A stretch of 64,000 nt of DNA, taken from NCBI GenBank assembly GCA_034430895.1, contig DAOUDW010000075.1, forward strand, positions 62,001-126,000, read 5' to 3'. The notes under the pieces were generated by a model. It was not told where the DNA came from. It saw nothing but the letters and a program-made list of their open reading frames with translations, and made no database searches. This document shows positions 49,159 to 58,909 of the stretch, in pieces. A program made the translations under genes and the position numbers. Each line of letters opens with the position of its first letter. The first letter of the stretch is position 1. Source of the stretch: WVZH01 sp034430895 (GTDB taxonomy: Bacteria; Chloroflexota; Anaerolineae; Anaerolineales; E44-bin32).

Positions 49159-51366
49159 ATGCGAATAAAGCTACCTTTCAACGATCACTGGCTTTACGCC
49201 CCCGAGAAGATCAACCCGAGTGCTCATGGAAAACACTTCCAGCGCGTAAATTTACCTCATACCAACATTCTGTTCCCCTTCAATCACATCAACGATCGAG
49301 ACTATCAATTCATCTCTACGTATCGAAAACGATTTAAATTACCGGAAAGAAAGAACGGTCGACTCGTGTTTATCGATTTCGATGGTGTGATGCTTGCTTG
49401 CCGTATCTACTTAAACGGGAGTCTGGTCGGCGAACACCACGGCGGGTTCACGCCGTTCAGTATTGAGATCACCGATGAAGTCGATGAGGATGAGAACACA
49501 CTTGATGTACACGTCGATTCGCGTGAAAGCAAAGACGTGCCCCCGTACGGTCACCTGGTCGACTATCTCACTTACGGCGGTATCTACCGGGATGTCTTTC
49601 TGCGCTTGGTCGATCCATGCCATATCGAGAATGTATTTGTACATACCGAAAACGTCCTGGAACAACCGTCGTTGGTATGTGACCTACGCCTCAGCCGGGC
49701 GGACGACGAGATGGAGATCATGGCCACGCTCATCGACCAACAGGGAGAGCAAATCGCCGCGCACACAGTCCCTGCAAGCGATCCGACAAGAACTATGGTC
49801 TTCCCCCATCTGCCGGAAGTGAAATTATGGTCACTCGAAGAACCAACACTGTATATCCTGGAGACTACACTCTGGAAAGAAGGCAAAATTCTGGATGGTA
49901 TCAAAACCCGATTCGGTTTCCGCGAGGCTGAATTCCGATCAAACGATGGTTTCTTCCTCAACGGCGAACGGGTGAAACTATTCGGCTTGAATCGTCATCA
50001 AAGTTATCCCTACATCGGTGCCGCAGCCCCGGCCCGTTTACAACGCCGGGATGCGGACATTCTGAAGAACGATTTGGCATGCAATATCGTGCGTACGTCA
50101 CACTACCCGCAATCCCCACATTTCATCAACCGTTGCGACGAAATCGGTCTGCTTGTGTTCGAAGAGATTCCGGGCTGGCAACACATCGGCGACGAAGAAT
50201 GGCAGGCCAAGTCCCTGGAAGAATTGAAAGCGATGATCGAACGCGATCGCAATCACCCTTCCGTCATTATGTGGGGGGTGCGCATCAATGAATCCCGAGA
50301 TTTTGATCCCTTCTACACACGCACGAATGAACTGGCTCGTGAACTCGATCCCACCCGGCCGACTGGCGGTGTGCGCTGTTTTCAGGGCAGTTCGTTTCTC
50401 GAAGATGTCTACACGTATAATGATTTCTCAAACACCGTTCTGGAGCCCTCGGAACAACCGTATATGATCACGGAATTTGCCGGCCATAAATTCCCCACGA
50501 AAATCTGGGACAACGAAGATCGCCTGATCGAACACGCCTTGCTGCACGCCAAAATCCACGACCAACAGATGGGCAACAAGCGCATCGCGGGCGCGATCGG
50601 CTGGTGCGCTTTCGATTACGCCACCCATCTAGAGTTTGGTGCCGGGGATCGCATTTGCTATCACGGCGTTATGGACACTTTCCGCCTGCCCAAATGGGCC
50701 GCGTATTTTTATCAGAGCCAGCAGCACCCACACAAACGCATCGTTCTCAAACCTGCGACTCATTGGACGTTGGGAGATCGCTCGGGAGGTGGGATCAACC
50801 CACTCGTGATTTTCAGTAATTGCGATGAAATTGAAGTATACTTCGGCGAAACATCCATGGGGCTTTTTAAGCCGGATCGTGCAGCGTACCCAAATCTCCC
50901 CCACCCGCCGTTTGTCATCGACTGTTTTGGGTTGTACAGCACCTGGGGAAAACGTGAATTTCACGACTTGAGAGTCTTGGGCTACATCAACGGAGAAGTT
51001 GTCCGTGAGTGTTGTATGGCCAACAATAAAGTAAACATGCGGTTGGAGTTGTCCGCAGAAGATGAATGTCTGTATGCCAACGGTAACGATATGACCCGCA
51101 TTGTGTTACGTATTACAGATATCTATGGCAATCCTTTACCGTATGCAGCCAAAGTAGTCTCATTCGAAATTGACGGGGAAGCGGAATTAATTGGAGAAAA
51201 CCCCTTCCCCTTGATTGGCGGCCAGACCGCACTATTTCTTAAAGCGGGCTATCAACCCTCAAAAGTGAACGTAACGGCCAGTGCCCCAGGATTGCTAAAA
51301 GTACACACAGATATCGAGATCATCCCACCGGATGAAGACTCGGTCTTGATAAACTCATGGCAGTAA
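49159..51366 (+). CDS. GH2-family glycosidase (beta-galactosidase/beta-glucuronidase type)
   Basis: A 735-residue GH2 enzyme: N-terminal jelly roll (RLVFIDFDGVMLACRIYLNGSLVGEHHGGFTPFSIEIT), Ig-like domain, and TIM barrel with GLNRHQSYPYIGAAAPARLQRRDADILKNDLACNIVRTSHYPQSPHF. The acid/base Glu is in IMWGVRINESRD (about residue 377) and the nucleophile in ITEFAGH (about 439). A C-terminal beta domain follows (LPYAAKVVSFEIDGEAELIGENPFPLIGG). Specificity is not clear. The frame runs 135 bases further upstream, but the ATG at 49159 begins MRIKLPFNDHW, the expected N-terminus; the ribosome site is weak. It is followed by the LacI gene. Confidence 0.88.
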   Translation: MRIKLPFNDHWLYAPEKINPSAHGKHFQRVNLPHTNILFPFNHINDRDYQFISTYRKRFKLPERKNGRLVFIDFDGVMLACRIYLNGSLVGEHHGGFTPFSIEITDEVDEDENTLDVHVDSRESKDVPPYGHLVDYLTYGGIYRDVFLRLVDPCHIENVFVHTENVLEQPSLVCDLRLSRADDEMEIMATLIDQQGEQIAAHTVPASDPTRTMVFPHLPEVKLWSLEEPTLYILETTLWKEGKILDGIKTRFGFREAEFRSNDGFFLNGERVKLFGLNRHQSYPYIGAAAPARLQRRDADILKNDLACNIVRTSHYPQSPHFINRCDEIGLLVFEEIPGWQHIGDEEWQAKSLEELKAMIERDRNHPSVIMWGVRINESRDFDPFYTRTNELARELDPTRPTGGVRCFQGSSFLEDVYTYNDFSNTVLEPSEQPYMITEFAGHKFPTKIWDNEDRLIEHALLHAKIHDQQMGNKRIAGAIGWCAFDYATHLEFGAGDRICYHGVMDTFRLPKWAAYFYQSQQHPHKRIVLKPATHWTLGDRSGGGINPLVIFSNCDEIEVYFGETSMGLFKPDRAAYPNLPHPPFVIDCFGLYSTWGKREFHDLRVLGYINGEVVRECCMANNKVNMRLELSAEDECLYANGNDMTRIVLRITDIYGNPLPYAAKVVSFEIDGEAELIGENPFPLIGGQTALFLKAGYQPSKVNVTASAPGLLKVHTDIEIIPPDEDSVLINSWQ

Positions 51367-51410
51367 AAATCGAATGATCCGATATAGAAGAAGACAAGGG
51401 TAGAGCGTGT

Positions 51411-52466
51411 ATGGCATCGAAAAAGACGAAACGCGGAGTAACACAGAAAGATGTGGCAGAGCGAGCAGGGGTTTCCCGAAGCATCGTGTCCTACGTGATT
51501 AACAACGGCCCGAGAGAGGTCTCTCCGGAAACCAGGCAGCGAGTGTCGGATGCCATCCGGGAGTTGGATTATCGGCCGAATAAATACGCCCAGCTGTTAA
51601 AAATGGGTTCCTCACACGCCAATCGAGCGATGGGTATTCTCGCTGGTGGCCAGAGCTTTAATGTGCTGGAACGCCCTTTCTACAACATCATCCTGGCCGG
51701 CTTGTTCGAGGAAGCCCATCGCCTAGGCCAGGAAGTTCGTTTCTTTTCCTTCTTCGATGCCTTGCTGGATCCCGTTTTCTTCAATAAGAATATCCACAAA
51801 GATGAAATTTCGTCCTTGATTCTCATCTTGCCCTCAATGATGACCTTGAAAGAGGAGCACGAACGCATCCTCGACCAGATCGAAGAACGCATCGACAACG
51901 TGGTTTGTCTCGAGGAGCAAGTAAAGAATTGGCCGACTGTCGTTTTCGACCGAGTTGCAGCGGCTCGACAGGCGGTTGAGCATCTGATCGGTCTCGGTCA
52001 TGAAAGGATCGCCTTTCTGGCGCTGGAGGACGGACGCATGACCGGCTATCGACAGACGCTGATCGACCACGATATTCCCTACGATCAAGATTTGGTATTC
52101 GTCACCGATCCGACAAATTTGCTCCCCACTTCATATCGGTTGACCCTCCAGATTTTGCAAATCGAGCCGCGCCCCACTGCGATCTTCGCCGCCAACGACG
52201 AAAGCGCCATCGCCGCCATCGCTGCAATCAAGGACCAAGGGTTGAATGTCCCTAACGATCTTGCCATCGTTTCCATCGACAACACCGGGGTTGCAGATAT
52301 GATTAGACCCGGATTAACGACGGTCGATGTCCCCAAGCGGCGGATGGCATCCTACGCGCTACAAGTGTTGATGATGCAAAAACAATTCGAGGACAACCAC
52401 ACTGCTTCCATCGTGTTGCCGACGAAATTGATCGTGCGTGAATCTTGCGGAGCAAAGAATCGCTAG
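51411..52466 (+). CDS. LacI-family transcriptional regulator
   Basis: A 351-residue LacI-family repressor. The DNA-binding headpiece GVTQKDVAERAGVSRSIVSYVINNGPREVSPETRQRVSDAIRELDYRPNKYAQ (about residues 9-62) precedes a periplasmic-binding-protein-like sensor with VVFDRVAAARQAVEHLIGLGHERIAFLALEDGRMTGYRQTL and IFAANDESAIAAIAAIKDQGLNVPNDLAIVSIDNTGVADMIRPGLTTVDVPK. It lies 44 bp after the GH2 gene and likely controls that gene and the divergent malEFG operon, where operator-like sequences occur. Confidence 0.93.
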   Translation: MASKKTKRGVTQKDVAERAGVSRSIVSYVINNGPREVSPETRQRVSDAIRELDYRPNKYAQLLKMGSSHANRAMGILAGGQSFNVLERPFYNIILAGLFEEAHRLGQEVRFFSFFDALLDPVFFNKNIHKDEISSLILILPSMMTLKEEHERILDQIEERIDNVVCLEEQVKNWPTVVFDRVAAARQAVEHLIGLGHERIAFLALEDGRMTGYRQTLIDHDIPYDQDLVFVTDPTNLLPTSYRLTLQILQIEPRPTAIFAANDESAIAAIAAIKDQGLNVPNDLAIVSIDNTGVADMIRPGLTTVDVPKRRMASYALQVLMMQKQFEDNHTASIVLPTKLIVRESCGAKNR

Positions 52467-52588
52467 ACCGAAAAATGCTTTGCCAGCCGTTAGCTGCGCT
52501 CCACGACCGTGAATCAACGGCCCATCCAATATCGAATTTTCTTCAATCGGTTGGGGTTTAAACGAAATCCCACCGGGAGCGACGAGGT

Positions 52589-53077
52589 CTACAAATCGAC
52601 GAATCGCACTTCCCTCGTCCCGGAATCGACGAAGGCAATCGAACTGCGGCCATTCATACCCATCAACTCACCAGGATTGAGCAGAACACAATCACCCAGT
52701 TTTTCCTCATTTGCCATGTGATCGTGCCCATAGCACACAAGATCGTAGGCCGCGGACAAAGCCAGGCCGCGCGCAATTTCCGGGTAGTGATTCACGGCCA
52801 CCACCAGGCCGCCCAATTCGACTTCCGCCAAAGCACCGTGCAGCATAATCGCAGGAAAGGCGCTCGCTTTTTGGGCGATCAGATAGGTATCGCCGTCGTT
52901 GTTCCCCCAGACGATATGGATCGGGACCTGAGGCAGTCCCTGCCCCAGACGTGTAATCATGAATGGCGCGCATAAATCCCCACAATGCAACACGACATCC
53001 GCTTGTTGCAAGTGTGGCAGTGCTTTATCGAGTTTCCAGATGTTGTCGTGGCTGTCGCTCAGAACGCCGATGATCAT
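52589..53077 (-). CDS. YfcE/MJ0936-type metallophosphoesterase
   Basis: A 162-residue calcineurin-like phosphoesterase with the full metal-binding set: IIGVLSDSHDN (DxH), HCGD, GNND, NHYP and YGHDHMAN, then LLNPGELMGMNGRSSIAFVD. These enzymes hydrolyse phosphodiesters in vitro; the physiological substrate is unknown. A start 15 bases upstream is possible, but AGAGG lies just before the ATG at 53077. It is convergent with the LacI gene and separated from malQ by 100 bases. Confidence 0.88.
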   Translation of the reverse strand: MIIGVLSDSHDNIWKLDKALPHLQQADVVLHCGDLCAPFMITRLGQGLPQVPIHIVWGNNDGDTYLIAQKASAFPAIMLHGALAEVELGGLVVAVNHYPEIARGLALSAAYDLVCYGHDHMANEEKLGDCVLLNPGELMGMNGRSSIAFVDSGTREVRFVDL

Positions 53078-53177
53078 TTCGCCTCTCTCCATTCATTAAT
53101 TTCAAGACTACCGAAATGAGATTGGGACTTGAAGAAACCAAGCCTCCCCGCTAAGAAGAATTCATCTCGACAAGTAT

Positions 53178-54692
53178 TTATTGCCTCAGACGATTCGTGG
53201 TTTCATTCAAGGCACGCATCCTGTCGGCGAGCTGTTGGGAAAGATGGATTTCCTGCATGCGCCAAGACCAATTCCCTTCACTCGTACCCGGAACATTCAT
53301 CCGCGCCTCATTATTCAAATCCAACAGATCCTGCATGGGTGTGAGGGCGCGATCTGCCCGGGATTCCCAGATGCAGCGGATCATGTCCCAAGCTGCGTGT
53401 GATTCATCACTACCAGTATAACGCCGAAAATGATCGCGAATCGATTCTGACGCATTTTCGTACCATCCACGCGAGGTCTCGTTGTCATGCGTGCCGGTGT
53501 AGGCCACACAATTCGTCGGATAGTGGTGCGGCAACGATTCGTTCTCGGGTCCGCTGCCAAAGGCAAACTGCAGGACCTTCATCCCCGGCAAGCCGAATTG
53601 ATCCCGTAATTCAACCACCTCTGGTGTGACGAGCCCCAGATCCTCCACTATGATCGGCAATCCACCCAGCGCCTCCCGAAGCGTGTTTAACAAATCCGCC
53701 CCGGGAGCAGGCTGCCAAATCCCCTGCTCTGCCGTTTGATTTTCGGCCGGGATTTGCCAGTAGCGGTTGAGGCCCAGGAAGTGATCGAAACGAACCAGAT
53801 CCACCCGATTGAGCACAGCTTGAAAACGACGCACCCACCAATCGAAGTTTTCTTCCTGCATCCGTTCCCAACGATAAAGTGGATTTCCCCAACGCTGACC
53901 GGTTGGAGAAAAATAATCCGGCGGCACACCCGCCACTTGCGTCGGCATGCCGCATTCATCTACCTGGAACAACTCGGGATGCAACCACACATCCACGCTG
54001 TCGTGTGCGACGTAAATGGGTAGATCTCCGATCAGTTCCACCCCAACATCCGATGCGTGTCGGCGAATCTGCTGCCATTGTCGATGAAAGATAAACTGAT
54101 GAAATCGATACTTGTCGACCTCGTATTTTAAAACGCGAGCTGCGCGCGCAATCGCCTCAGGCTGGCGAGTGGTCAAATCCGATTCCCATGCCGCCCAGGG
54201 CAACCCATCATGCGCTTCCTTCAAGGCCATGAAGAGGGCGAAATCATTCAACCAATCCCGGTTTTCATCTTCAAATTCTACAAAAGCCTCCAATAAGGAA
54301 GAATTCTCGCCATCAAAAAACCGTTCGGCGGCGAGGGCAAGTGCTCCGTATTTGAAGGACATCACATCTGCGTAATCGATCCGATCGACCGGGAATTCGG
54401 GCATCGTGTGCAAATCATCTGCCGTAAGCAGACCAGCCTCGACCAGGGCATTCAGGCTGATCAGTAATGGATTTCCAGCGAAGGATGAGTAGCTCTGATA
54501 GGGTGACTCACTGTACCCCGGAGGTCCCAAGGGCAGCATCTGCCACATCGAGCAGCCAGCATCAGCGAGCCACGCCAACCAGCGATGCGCCGCAGAACCC
54601 AAATCCCCGATCCCATGCGATGATGGCAGGGAAATGGGATGAAGCAATGCGCCTCCAGCGCGCTTCGACCCTTGCGGCTCTTCAGGCCTCAT
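53178..54692 (-). CDS. malQ: 4-alpha-glucanotransferase (amylomaltase, GH77)
   Basis: A 504-residue amylomaltase that transfers alpha-1,4-glucan segments between maltodextrins. ALLHPISLPSSHGIGDLGSAAHRWLAWLADAGCSMWQMLPLGPPGYSESPYQSYSSFAGNPLLI is a classic GH77 N-terminus. The catalytic triad is seen as the nucleophile in VRFDHFLG (about residue 300), the acid in VEDLG (about 347) and the Asp in THDNETSRGW (about 403). It overlaps the end of glgA by 11 bases, so the two are translationally coupled in the glycogen operon. Confidence 0.95.
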   Translation of the reverse strand: MRPEEPQGSKRAGGALLHPISLPSSHGIGDLGSAAHRWLAWLADAGCSMWQMLPLGPPGYSESPYQSYSSFAGNPLLISLNALVEAGLLTADDLHTMPEFPVDRIDYADVMSFKYGALALAAERFFDGENSSLLEAFVEFEDENRDWLNDFALFMALKEAHDGLPWAAWESDLTTRQPEAIARAARVLKYEVDKYRFHQFIFHRQWQQIRRHASDVGVELIGDLPIYVAHDSVDVWLHPELFQVDECGMPTQVAGVPPDYFSPTGQRWGNPLYRWERMQEENFDWWVRRFQAVLNRVDLVRFDHFLGLNRYWQIPAENQTAEQGIWQPAPGADLLNTLREALGGLPIIVEDLGLVTPEVVELRDQFGLPGMKVLQFAFGSGPENESLPHHYPTNCVAYTGTHDNETSRGWYENASESIRDHFRRYTGSDESHAAWDMIRCIWESRADRALTPMQDLLDLNNEARMNVPGTSEGNWSWRMQEIHLSQQLADRMRALNETTNRLRQ

Positions 54693-56115
54693 ACTGCCCT
54701 TTCGCCAGCATCTCTTCGTAAAGTTGGAGATACTGATTGGCGGTATTTTCCCAGGAGTGGTCTTGCGTCATACAGCGTAACTGCAAAGCCTTCCAATCAT
54801 CCGGAGAACGATAAACCGCGAGTGCTTGTCGAATGCCAGATGCCAAAGCCTGCGCTTCGGCCTCTTCGAAAAGAAAACCCGTTCCCCTTCCGTGATCGTA
54901 GGGCATGACCGTGTCCTTCAAACCTCCGGTCTCGCGCACGATGGGAACGCAGCCGTAGCGCATGGCAATCAACTGCGCAAGGCCACAGGGTTCATAGCGT
55001 GAGGGGACGAGCAACATGTCAGCCCCTGCGTAGATCCTGCGGGCGAGGGCAGAGTCAAAGCGTAGAATCACGCGCGCTCGCTTTTCGAGATCGTTCGCAA
55101 AAGCCTGTGCCCGACGTTCGAGGTCATCCGATCCCGTTCCCAGTAAAACGAACTGCCAGTCTTCGTCCTGGACGGCCTCCAGCGCTTCGATGGCCAGATC
55201 GATTCCCTTTTGACGATCCAGACGTGACACCATAGTGATCAAGGGCATCGCATCGTCTTCCCCGAAATCGAGCTCCTCCTGAAGCGCCTCTTTCAACCTC
55301 ACTCTCGGCTCGATACGATCCACCGAAAATCCCAGGGGAAGCGCATCGTCATTTGCTGGATCCCAAATTTGCGGATCGATGCCGTTGAGGATACCCACCA
55401 ACCGATTCTGGCGCACCTGAAGAAGTGGTTCGAGCCCGCAGCCATATTCAACGGTCTGTATCTCCTGTGCGTACGTCGGGCTAACTGTCGATAGCCAGTC
55501 CGCTTGAGACAATGCCATGGGCAGCGGTGTATGACGAGCCCAATCCGGGAGAAGCGGATCGCTGCTGGCTGGCAAACCGAAATCATCCAGCACACGCTCG
55601 ATTCCCGCTCCCATGTAGGCCAGGTTATGAATACTGAAAAGCCCAATCACGTCCTGCCAGAAGGGATCTTCATCGCGATGGCCTATCAACCAGACGATCG
55701 ACATGGCGGTATGCCAGTCGTTGGCGTGAACGATATCCGGTTTCCAATCCAGCGCCTGGCAAGCCTTCAACGCCGTTAGCGAAGTAAGCGTGAACTTTTC
55801 AACTTCCTGAAGGGTGTCCCCATAAATCGAAGCATCGCTGCGAACCGCTTCGGCGTCAACGAGATAGACGGGCATCCCCTGCCAGTCGAGTTGATGGAAG
55901 GAAACCGGTTTCTCACCCGCTTGATGCGGAATGGCCAGGTCGAATACATGACGTGTATCGTAGCCCGCTTCTCGAATCAAAGGGTAGAACGGCAGGCACA
56001 AGCGAACATCGACGCCAAGCGCAGTCAGGGCCCGGGGCAGTTCACCGGCGACGTCTGCCAGGCCACCGACCTTGACGAAGGGAGTCGCTTCTGCGGCGAG
56101 GTAGAGCACTTTCAC
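54682..56115 (-). CDS. glgA: Glycogen (starch) synthase, GT5
   Basis: A 477-residue glycogen synthase extending alpha-1,4-glucan from ADP-glucose (or UDP-glucose). KVGGLADVAGELPRALTALG near residue 15 is the nucleotide-sugar-binding KxGGL motif; SIHNLAYMG, LLPDWARHTPLPMALSQADWLSTVSPTYAQEI and LLVPSRYEPCGLAQLIAMRYGCVPIVRETGGLKDTV (C-terminal catalytic glutamate loop) are diagnostic. A GTG at 56115 overlaps the stop of the GH57 gene as GTGA and begins MKVLYLAAEA, the usual N-terminus; another GTG 12 bases upstream is possible. It is the middle gene of GH57-glgA-malQ. Confidence 0.94.
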   Translation of the reverse strand: MKVLYLAAEATPFVKVGGLADVAGELPRALTALGVDVRLCLPFYPLIREAGYDTRHVFDLAIPHQAGEKPVSFHQLDWQGMPVYLVDAEAVRSDASIYGDTLQEVEKFTLTSLTALKACQALDWKPDIVHANDWHTAMSIVWLIGHRDEDPFWQDVIGLFSIHNLAYMGAGIERVLDDFGLPASSDPLLPDWARHTPLPMALSQADWLSTVSPTYAQEIQTVEYGCGLEPLLQVRQNRLVGILNGIDPQIWDPANDDALPLGFSVDRIEPRVRLKEALQEELDFGEDDAMPLITMVSRLDRQKGIDLAIEALEAVQDEDWQFVLLGTGSDDLERRAQAFANDLEKRARVILRFDSALARRIYAGADMLLVPSRYEPCGLAQLIAMRYGCVPIVRETGGLKDTVMPYDHGRGTGFLFEEAEAQALASGIRQALAVYRSPDDWKALQLRCMTQDHSWENTANQYLQLYEEMLAKGQYEA

Positions 56116-57767
56116 GATCGAAACCACCGATAATCGATGTCAGGAAAAATCTTATCGCGCTCCCAAAGTCGATCGGCCATTTCTTCATCCGGGGATTCGG
56201 TCTCCAATGAATCGAGCAGCGAAGTAAAACGTTCGGCGTGTTCACGAAATCGCTGTATGGCATATTCATTCGCTTGTCCGGTCGTGACGAGAAAGGGCCA
56301 ATCGGAAGATTGCAAGAGCAGCAATTCACGCGCAGCTTGATCGAGGATTTTTCGTTTTATAAGCCGCGCCTTCGGGTTGGCCCCCACAGCTGCCAGCATA
56401 CGGGTTTCTGCCTCGTGAATAATCGGCCACATCCACTCCGTGTCTGCATTGTCCCAGACAAAGTGTGTCCCACCAGCCCCCCAGGAACCTTCCAGCAGTG
56501 CAAGCGACGTTTGTGCGGGATGCGCGTTGAGGTAGGTGGAGGCGGTCGTCAGTTCCACGCTTTCCGAATCCGCCAGATTGCGAAGGACATGCCGCAGCCA
56601 ATCCACACCTTCAAACCACCAATGACCAAACAATTCCGTATCGTAATTCGAGCACGCAATGCCATACTTCCCGCTGGTCTGCTGAAATTCACCAAGCACA
56701 TCTTCCACCAGCTGCGTGAAATGTTCGGCGTGCTGCATCACCTTCTTCGCCGCGACCTGGGGTTGATAGATCGCTTTGTCGGCCAGGTCCACATTCGCGC
56801 CTGTCACGCGCCAGTACTGCATGCCTGAATTGCCGTCCTTTTTATGGAACTCACGGTAATCATAATCCCCCGGGTATCCCCATTCCCCACTCCACACCTG
56901 GAGGCCCGTTCGATTGTTGCGCCCCATAACCGCCACATTGGAATCGTAGACCAGATAAGGGAGAAACGTCGTCGCTGGCTCCGCCTCCTCGAACTGGGAT
57001 TCCGGCACAAGATAACGCCTGGTCACCGATTGATACGGACCGATGGCATCGCCTGCGGCAACACCGACTGGCTGCCCGCCCTCGATCATATGCGTTTCGG
57101 TGAAGAAGAGTTGAATATTGTGTTTTTCAAGGAAACGCTCGATGCCGGGCCGCTCCCGGCCATCAGGTGCAACATATCCGGGTCGATAGGCACATTCAGG
57201 CAGCCAGATGGTTCGCGGCGACCGACCAAAATGGCGTTTATAACTTTCGACAGCCGTACGGAGCTGCAGGTTGATCGATTCGTCGCGTCCAAGCAGCGGC
57301 AGATATCCATGCGTCGCTGCACACGTAGCGATTTCAATCAGCCGCTGATTTTGCAGATTGCGAAATGCCTGGATTAAGTCGCTTTCATAGCGCTGTGTGA
57401 AACTTTCGCGCGCACTCGAGTACCAGTCCCGATACATCTTCGCCAATACCAACATGTCGCCATCGCGCGCCTTCTCAAACCGCTCGATATCCTGGGTAGC
57501 TGCGTCGATCTTTTCATCAACGTACCCAATGAAGTTGGCCTGCACGTCTTCATCGGCCAATTGTTCGAGCAGGATTGGGGTGAGAGTCAGCGTCAGGCGG
57601 GCAGGAACAGCCTCAGCTTGAAGATCGTAGAGTGCATCGAGCAGGGGGATGTAGGTCTCCGCAATCGCTTCGTGGATCCATTCCTCCCCATGCGGCCAAC
57701 GACCTGCCTGGCGAGTGTAGGGTATGTGTGAATGTAAGACAAAGGTGAATGCGCCCTTTTTCGTCAT
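56112..57767 (-). CDS. GH57 1,4-alpha-glucan branching enzyme (DUF1957 type)
   Basis: A 551-residue GH57 protein introducing alpha-1,6 branches. TFVLHSHIPYTRQAGRWPHGEEWIHEAIAETYIPLLDALYDL is the family's N-terminus. The nucleophile Glu lies in IWLPECAYRPGY (about residue 190) and the acid Asp in CSNYDTELFGHWWFEG (about 375); a helical C-terminal domain follows, as in Thermus/Thermococcus branching enzymes. GGAG six bases before the ATG at 57767 supports that start over one nine codons upstream. With glgA and malQ it forms a compact glycogen synthesis and remodelling operon. No GH13 GlgB is present in the window. Confidence 0.93.
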   Translation of the reverse strand: MTKKGAFTFVLHSHIPYTRQAGRWPHGEEWIHEAIAETYIPLLDALYDLQAEAVPARLTLTLTPILLEQLADEDVQANFIGYVDEKIDAATQDIERFEKARDGDMLVLAKMYRDWYSSARESFTQRYESDLIQAFRNLQNQRLIEIATCAATHGYLPLLGRDESINLQLRTAVESYKRHFGRSPRTIWLPECAYRPGYVAPDGRERPGIERFLEKHNIQLFFTETHMIEGGQPVGVAAGDAIGPYQSVTRRYLVPESQFEEAEPATTFLPYLVYDSNVAVMGRNNRTGLQVWSGEWGYPGDYDYREFHKKDGNSGMQYWRVTGANVDLADKAIYQPQVAAKKVMQHAEHFTQLVEDVLGEFQQTSGKYGIACSNYDTELFGHWWFEGVDWLRHVLRNLADSESVELTTASTYLNAHPAQTSLALLEGSWGAGGTHFVWDNADTEWMWPIIHEAETRMLAAVGANPKARLIKRKILDQAARELLLLQSSDWPFLVTTGQANEYAIQRFREHAERFTSLLDSLETESPDEEMADRLWERDKIFPDIDYRWFRS

Positions 57768-57840
57768 GCATATCTCCGTTCGAGGATTCAACAACGATTC
57801 TAGCAGAATGGATCAAGGCGCTAAAGCCTTCCCGGAAATT

Positions 57841-58896
57841 CTAACGACTCCAACGCGGCTGCCATTCCGGCCACGCGTTTTCAGTAAGCCGGGTTACCTG
57901 ACCGCCATAGATATTCATGATATATATTTCGTTATTACCATCTCGATAAGAGGTAAACGCGATCCAGGCGCCGTCGGGAGAGAATGATGGCCCCAGATTG
58001 TCACCGCCATCCGTAAGCTGCCGCAGATTGTCTCCGTCGACGTCGATCAGATAGATATCGCGATCATATCGTGGTCCGGCGTAAAACGTCAGTGTTTTTC
58101 CATCGGCTGACCAATCATTCCGGCCTCCCATGTCGGGCAATTCCGGAGTGACTTTTCGAATATCGCTGCCATCCGCTTCCATAACATACAGCTGACGCGA
58201 ACCGGACCGATTGGAGGCGAATGAGATTTGTGTCCCGTCTGGTGACCACTCCGGGTCGATGTCGTCCCAACTGCTTTCTGTGAGGGCACGAGGGTTACTT
58301 CCATCGCTATCCATTACCCAGATAGTCTGTCTGCTTTCGCGTTCTCGAGTGAAGACGATCGTCCTCCCGTCAGGTGACACCGACGGTGCATATAAACTAC
58401 CGATCCCTTCTGTGAGACGCTCTACATTCTCTCCATCGAGATCCATGCGGTAGATCTGAAATCCTTCGAGGCGCCTCGAAGAGAATAGAATTGATGAGGC
58501 GTCCGTCGAAAGTGAGGCGTAGAAATCCGTGGCCTTGATTTCTGTCAGTCGATGTTGATTCCTCCCATCCGCGTCCATGATGCAAATTTCGTCATAACCG
58601 TCGAAAAAACAAGTGTAGACGATCTTCCCCGAGGGTGGTGCCACCCAAGGATGCTCGGTGGCAGGAATCGTGGTCGTTGCAGATGGTGATGATGCGGGAG
58701 AATCGCTTGCCAACGCGGTGAGATAAGGCTCGACTTCCAGGGTCACCTGGCCGCTGCCGGATGGACCAAAGCGAGAGGTCAACACCAGGAATGCGATCAC
58801 GAAAACCAGCAGCGCCACAAAGCCACAACCCATACCTGCGGCGATTACTTGGACGACGGAAGCATTACCCAGCCGTTTCAACACAGAAAAAACCAC
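57841..58896 (-). CDS. Membrane-anchored TolB-like (PD40) beta-propeller protein
   Basis: A 351-residue protein: one N-terminal membrane helix (VIAAGMGCGFVALLVFVIAFLVL, about residues 17-39), a Ser/Pro/Thr spacer, then about six PD40/WD40-like repeats of the form 'xxDGxxIxFxSxRxGxxxIYxMxxDGxxxxxLT' (IVYTCFFDGYDEICIMDADGRNQHRLT and onward). The propeller faces outward and probably binds proteins or sugars. Function unknown. It starts 13 bases after the membrane-protein gene ends, on the same strand. Confidence 0.85.
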   Translation of the reverse strand: MVFSVLKRLGNASVVQVIAAGMGCGFVALLVFVIAFLVLTSRFGPSGSGQVTLEVEPYLTALASDSPASSPSATTTIPATEHPWVAPPSGKIVYTCFFDGYDEICIMDADGRNQHRLTEIKATDFYASLSTDASSILFSSRRLEGFQIYRMDLDGENVERLTEGIGSLYAPSVSPDGRTIVFTRERESRQTIWVMDSDGSNPRALTESSWDDIDPEWSPDGTQISFASNRSGSRQLYVMEADGSDIRKVTPELPDMGGRNDWSADGKTLTFYAGPRYDRDIYLIDVDGDNLRQLTDGGDNLGPSFSPDGAWIAFTSYRDGNNEIYIMNIYGGQVTRLTENAWPEWQPRWSR

Positions 58897-58909
58897 ACCT
58901 TCTCGTGAT